10,264 bases of DNA from Pigoraptor vietnamica (taxonomy: Eukaryota; Opisthokonta; Filasterea). This document shows, piece after piece, positions 8,603-10,264 of this stretch (positions are counted from its first letter, which is position 1; each line of letters begins with the position of its first letter). The position numbers and the translations under genes were made by a program. The stretch is taken from NCBI GenBank assembly GCA_943704525.1, contig CALSCQ010002180.1, forward strand, positions 1-10,264, read 5' to 3'. Below the pieces are notes generated by a model. The model made no database searches. It was not told where the DNA came from and worked only from the letters and a program-made list of their open reading frames with translations.

Positions 8603-8787
8603 GCGTATGTGCTTTGTGTACAAGCGGGGATAATGAGAGCTTAGGAGAGATGCAAGCGCGCATCACACGCACCGAGCGAAAGCGAGTACGCATATCTCAG
8701 TGTCCCTGGCGGCAGTCTCCTAAAGACGAGTGCGAGGGGTATGGTCGCAACGAGACACCCCCCATACACAACGTCGTCAGACACCAT
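6526..8787 (-). CDS. MBOAT7: MBOAT7/LPIAT1-like lysophosphatidylinositol acyltransferase
   Basis: Multi-pass ER acyltransferase expected to re-acylate lyso-phosphatidylinositol from acyl-CoA (Lands-cycle remodelling). Minus-strand exons are 8787-8673, 8023-7927 and 7756-6526, with phases 1 and 2 matching, giving 480 residues; human MBOAT7 has 472. Exon 1 begins [10 protein letters not shown] and carries helix 1 with IPLALVFRR, like human IPIGFLFKK. Exon 2 holds [17 protein letters not shown]. Exon 3 starts with the helix ending YLLFFR and then [12 protein letters not shown], a string shared with human MBOAT7. The conserved Asn is N325 in [10 protein letters not shown] and the catalytic His is H358 in [17 protein letters not shown] and GMLTGP motifs are also present. 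A charged loop at about 270-290 replaces the variable loop of animal homologues. The CTAAC upstream of the exon 2 acceptor looks like a branch point. The family match is very strong. The acyl preference cannot be read from sequence. Confidence 0.93.
8082..8602. repeat. About 520-bp GT-rich satellite in intron 1 of the MBOAT7-like gene
   Basis: A compound array of GT runs built on a roughly 10-bp unit, TCTGTGTGTG, with TA, CG and GCGTGC variants. TCTGTATGTG blocks recur at 8229, 8305, 8379, 8465 and 8515, giving a loose higher-order period of about 75-86 bp (the last spacing is 50). It lies wholly within intron 8672-8024, so the transcript carries the CA-rich complement. Several frames on both strands stay open only because the repeat lacks stop codons. 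Confidence 0.93.
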
Positions 8788-9176
8788 TCTTTGCACACAA
8801 GCGCAGACGAGAGCGACAGTGTGGCGTGGTGACTTCATCTCAGAGTGGTTGTGTTTGTGCGCTGTTCGGCGGTTGTAACAATGCACCATTGTCACTTGCC
8901 CACATCCAGGGTAACACCCACCTTATCTTACACGTGCGCTGTCAATGTTTACCGTGGGAGGGTGTGCCGGACTTCGTCGAAAGTCGCCATGCGCACAATT
9001 GAAACGCATGCGCACAGGCACACACGCGCAGGGCACCACACACGCACGCGATCCCTCTATTCCCGCCGCGGTACTACTGGGTTGCGATCGGGGGCATCCC
9101 TTTTACCTTCTTAAGACCCGTGTGCCGTTGGGGTGCCGTCCTCTACAGCCGTTCCTACGGTTTAAGAAACAAAAGA
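8788..9176. promoter_or_regulatory. Divergent intergenic region, MBOAT7-like / AAAP genes
   Basis: 389 bp between two start codons pointing apart, so a shared promoter region is inferred. One CACGTG lies at 8931-8936. No TATA box, tRNA or other feature could be supported; short open frames here have no recognisable protein character. Confidence 0.5.
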
Positions 9177-10122
9177 ATGGCGCACGTGTCGGCGGATCTC
9201 ACGGAAAAACTGCTGCCGGACATTGAGGACCCGGACGAGCACGTTGACACGGTGAGTGCGAGTGCCGTGTGTGTTATCGTTTCGTTTGTGTTCGAGGTGT
9301 CCCTGGGTGCGTGTGCGCCCTTGCGTCGCGTGTGCGCCCTTGTGTGCGCCCTTGTGTCGCGTGTGCGCCCTTGTTTCGCGTAATGCACACGGCGGTCCTG
9401 AATGTTGCGGTTCTATCGCAGGAGGAGACGCCCCTTGTGCGGCACCACCACATCAGCGAGGCGCGGCTGCCGACAGCGACGTGAGTGGCGGTTGCGCGTG
9501 CTTCTCTCTGGACTCTTCTTATTCGCTGTTCCGATCGAAATAGCCCTCGTACGCCCTTTCCATTCAAAAAAAAACATATACCCGCGCCCTCTCCGCTTCC
9601 CCGCGCCACTTCTTACACACCTCTCACGCGCTTGCATCGCGCGCCCCTTGTGTCAGCGTCGGCCAAACGGTCGCAAATCTGATCAAGTCGTACATTGCGA
9701 GCGGCATTCTGGGCCTTCCCTATGCATTCCGTCAGAGTGGCCTTGCGGTGGGTGTTAAGGATGCACCACGTGCAGCGCGGACAGCGGAGAAACGCAGCGG
9801 CAGAAAACGCCCTGTCTCATGCATTATTGACTCGGGACTCCACGCACACCAACATGTTGCGTGCCCACCCACGTGGAATCTCCCGCGGGCTTGCGCCTAT
9901 ACATTCACACGCATGCATACGCGCACCTTTCTCCATCGATATGGCTCTGTCGCCGTCATGTCTCTGACTTTATATAACTTCGTCGCAGGCCGGGCTTATA
10001 GTGATGGCGCTGGTGATGGTCATATCTCTCCACTGCATGCTTATTCTCGTGTGGTGCAAGCACGCCCTCGCACGCAAGCGCGTCGTCTCTTTCTCGGACA
10101 TTGCGCAGGTCGTCGGTGGAAA
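9177..10122 (+). CDS. AAAP/SLC36-like amino acid transporter, N-terminal part
   Basis: Start of an amino acid/auxin permease family carrier, typically a proton- or sodium-coupled amino acid transporter of about 11 helices in plasma, vacuolar or lysosomal membrane. Exons: 9177-9251, 9422-9480, 9657-9747 and 9989-10122 (continuing). Donors are GTGAGT, GTGAGT, GTGGGT and GTGAGT; phases 0, 2 and 0 match, and the last visible exon ends in phase 2. Residues 1-45 are an acidic cytosolic tail (PDIEDPDEHVD, EETPLVRHHH). Residues 46-75 form the diagnostic first helix: ANLIKSYIASGILGLPYAF, with the GxxGLP element that lines the AAAP substrate path. Helix 2 (about 76-97, AGLIVMALV through LILVWC) follows, then KHALARKRVVSFSDIAQVVGG, a loop typical of SLC36/AVT3-like members. 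About 119 residues are present of an expected 400-500. The start is the ATG at 9177, the first in frame with the tail; the small N-terminal exons rest on phase and donor quality, while exons 3 and 4 rest on clear family motifs. Confidence 0.85.
9311..9373 (+). repeat. GTGTGCGCCCTTG minisatellite in intron 1 of the AAAP gene
   Basis: Four exact copies of the 13-mer GTGTGCGCCCTTG start at 9311, 9330, 9342 and 9361, spaced 19, 12 and 19 bp. That makes two copies of a 31-bp unit. It lies within the 170-nt intron 9252-9421. Confidence 0.9.
9748..9988 (+). other. Intron 3 of the AAAP gene (241 nt)
   Basis: Begins GTGGGT and ends CGTCGCAG, with CTGAC and TATAAC branch-point-like sequences 15-25 nt upstream of the acceptor. 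It separates the first two transmembrane helices (QSGLA joined to AGLIVMAL). Two CACGTG sites lie inside it (9767, 9870). No coding segment was recognised. Confidence 0.75.
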
Positions 10123-10264
10123 GTGAGTTCCCCTGCTGTGCAATTGCCGACTGTCGGAGTAGGGCGCGTAGCGTGCGTCGAACTTGCGTGAGCACTCTGC
10201 TCTCATACTTGTGTATTGTCTGCATTCACGGCACCTTGCGCCTCTCACCCCTCCCCCCCCCCCC
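10123..10264 (+). other. Start of AAAP intron 4, ending in poly-C
   Basis: A GTGAGT donor at 10123 opens an intron that is not closed in the window. The sequence becomes pyrimidine-rich and ends in about 12 C from 10253. The poly-C mirrors the left edge in the same orientation and is the probable point of assembly breakage. Confidence 0.75.

Noticed and set aside
8081-8832. Long open frames on both strands through the GT array
   Set aside because: They are made of alternating V/C or T/H residues from a stop-free repeat, stay open in several frames at once, and lie within an intron defined by MBOAT7 homology on both sides.

Overview
The window reads as GC-rich nuclear DNA from a eukaryote, probably a protist or unicellular alga. 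The basis is four intron-containing genes whose parts join only through GT-AG introns in matching phase, long (GT)n tracts inside introns, and no operon structure or ribosome-binding sites. Both ends stop in poly-C, and a gene is cut at each end, so this looks like a whole contig broken at homopolymers. The lineage cannot be fixed from the sequence. MBOAT7-like, SLC35C2-like, PIG-M and AAAP proteins are widespread in eukaryotes, and the GTGCGT/GTGAGT donor style occurs in several GC-rich groups.

Layout, left to right. (1) 1332 down to 130, minus: the N-terminal two thirds of PIG-M, the catalytic mannosyltransferase that adds the first mannose to GPI anchors in the ER. Intron 2 holds a long dinucleotide repeat and a perfect G-quadruplex motif. 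(2) 1333-1925: divergent intergenic region with four CACGTG palindromes. (3) 1926-6199, plus: six exons best read as one protein of about 1084 residues. It would have a signal peptide, two copies of a YtkA-like beta-sandwich domain (the second expanded by acidic, N-glycosylatable low-complexity sequence), one membrane helix, a basic cytosolic linker and a complete SLC35C2/TPT-type transporter. This unusual fusion is the main novelty candidate. (4) 6200-6525: convergent intergenic gap. (5) 8787 down to 6526, minus: complete three-exon MBOAT7/LPIAT1-like lysophosphatidylinositol acyltransferase of 480 residues. Its 649-nt first intron contains a roughly 520-bp GT-rich satellite. (6) 8788-9176: divergent intergenic region. 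(7) 9177-10122, plus: the first four exons of an AAAP/SLC36-like amino acid transporter, running off the right edge.

All four genes encode multi-pass membrane proteins expected in the ER, Golgi or endolysosomal system. PIG-M and the MBOAT7-like enzyme both act on phosphatidylinositol-derived lipids. Nothing shows they form a pathway cluster, and their neighbourhood is probably incidental. Exon boundaries come from joining reading frames by intron phase and from remembered family sequence patterns; no transcript data or search was available.
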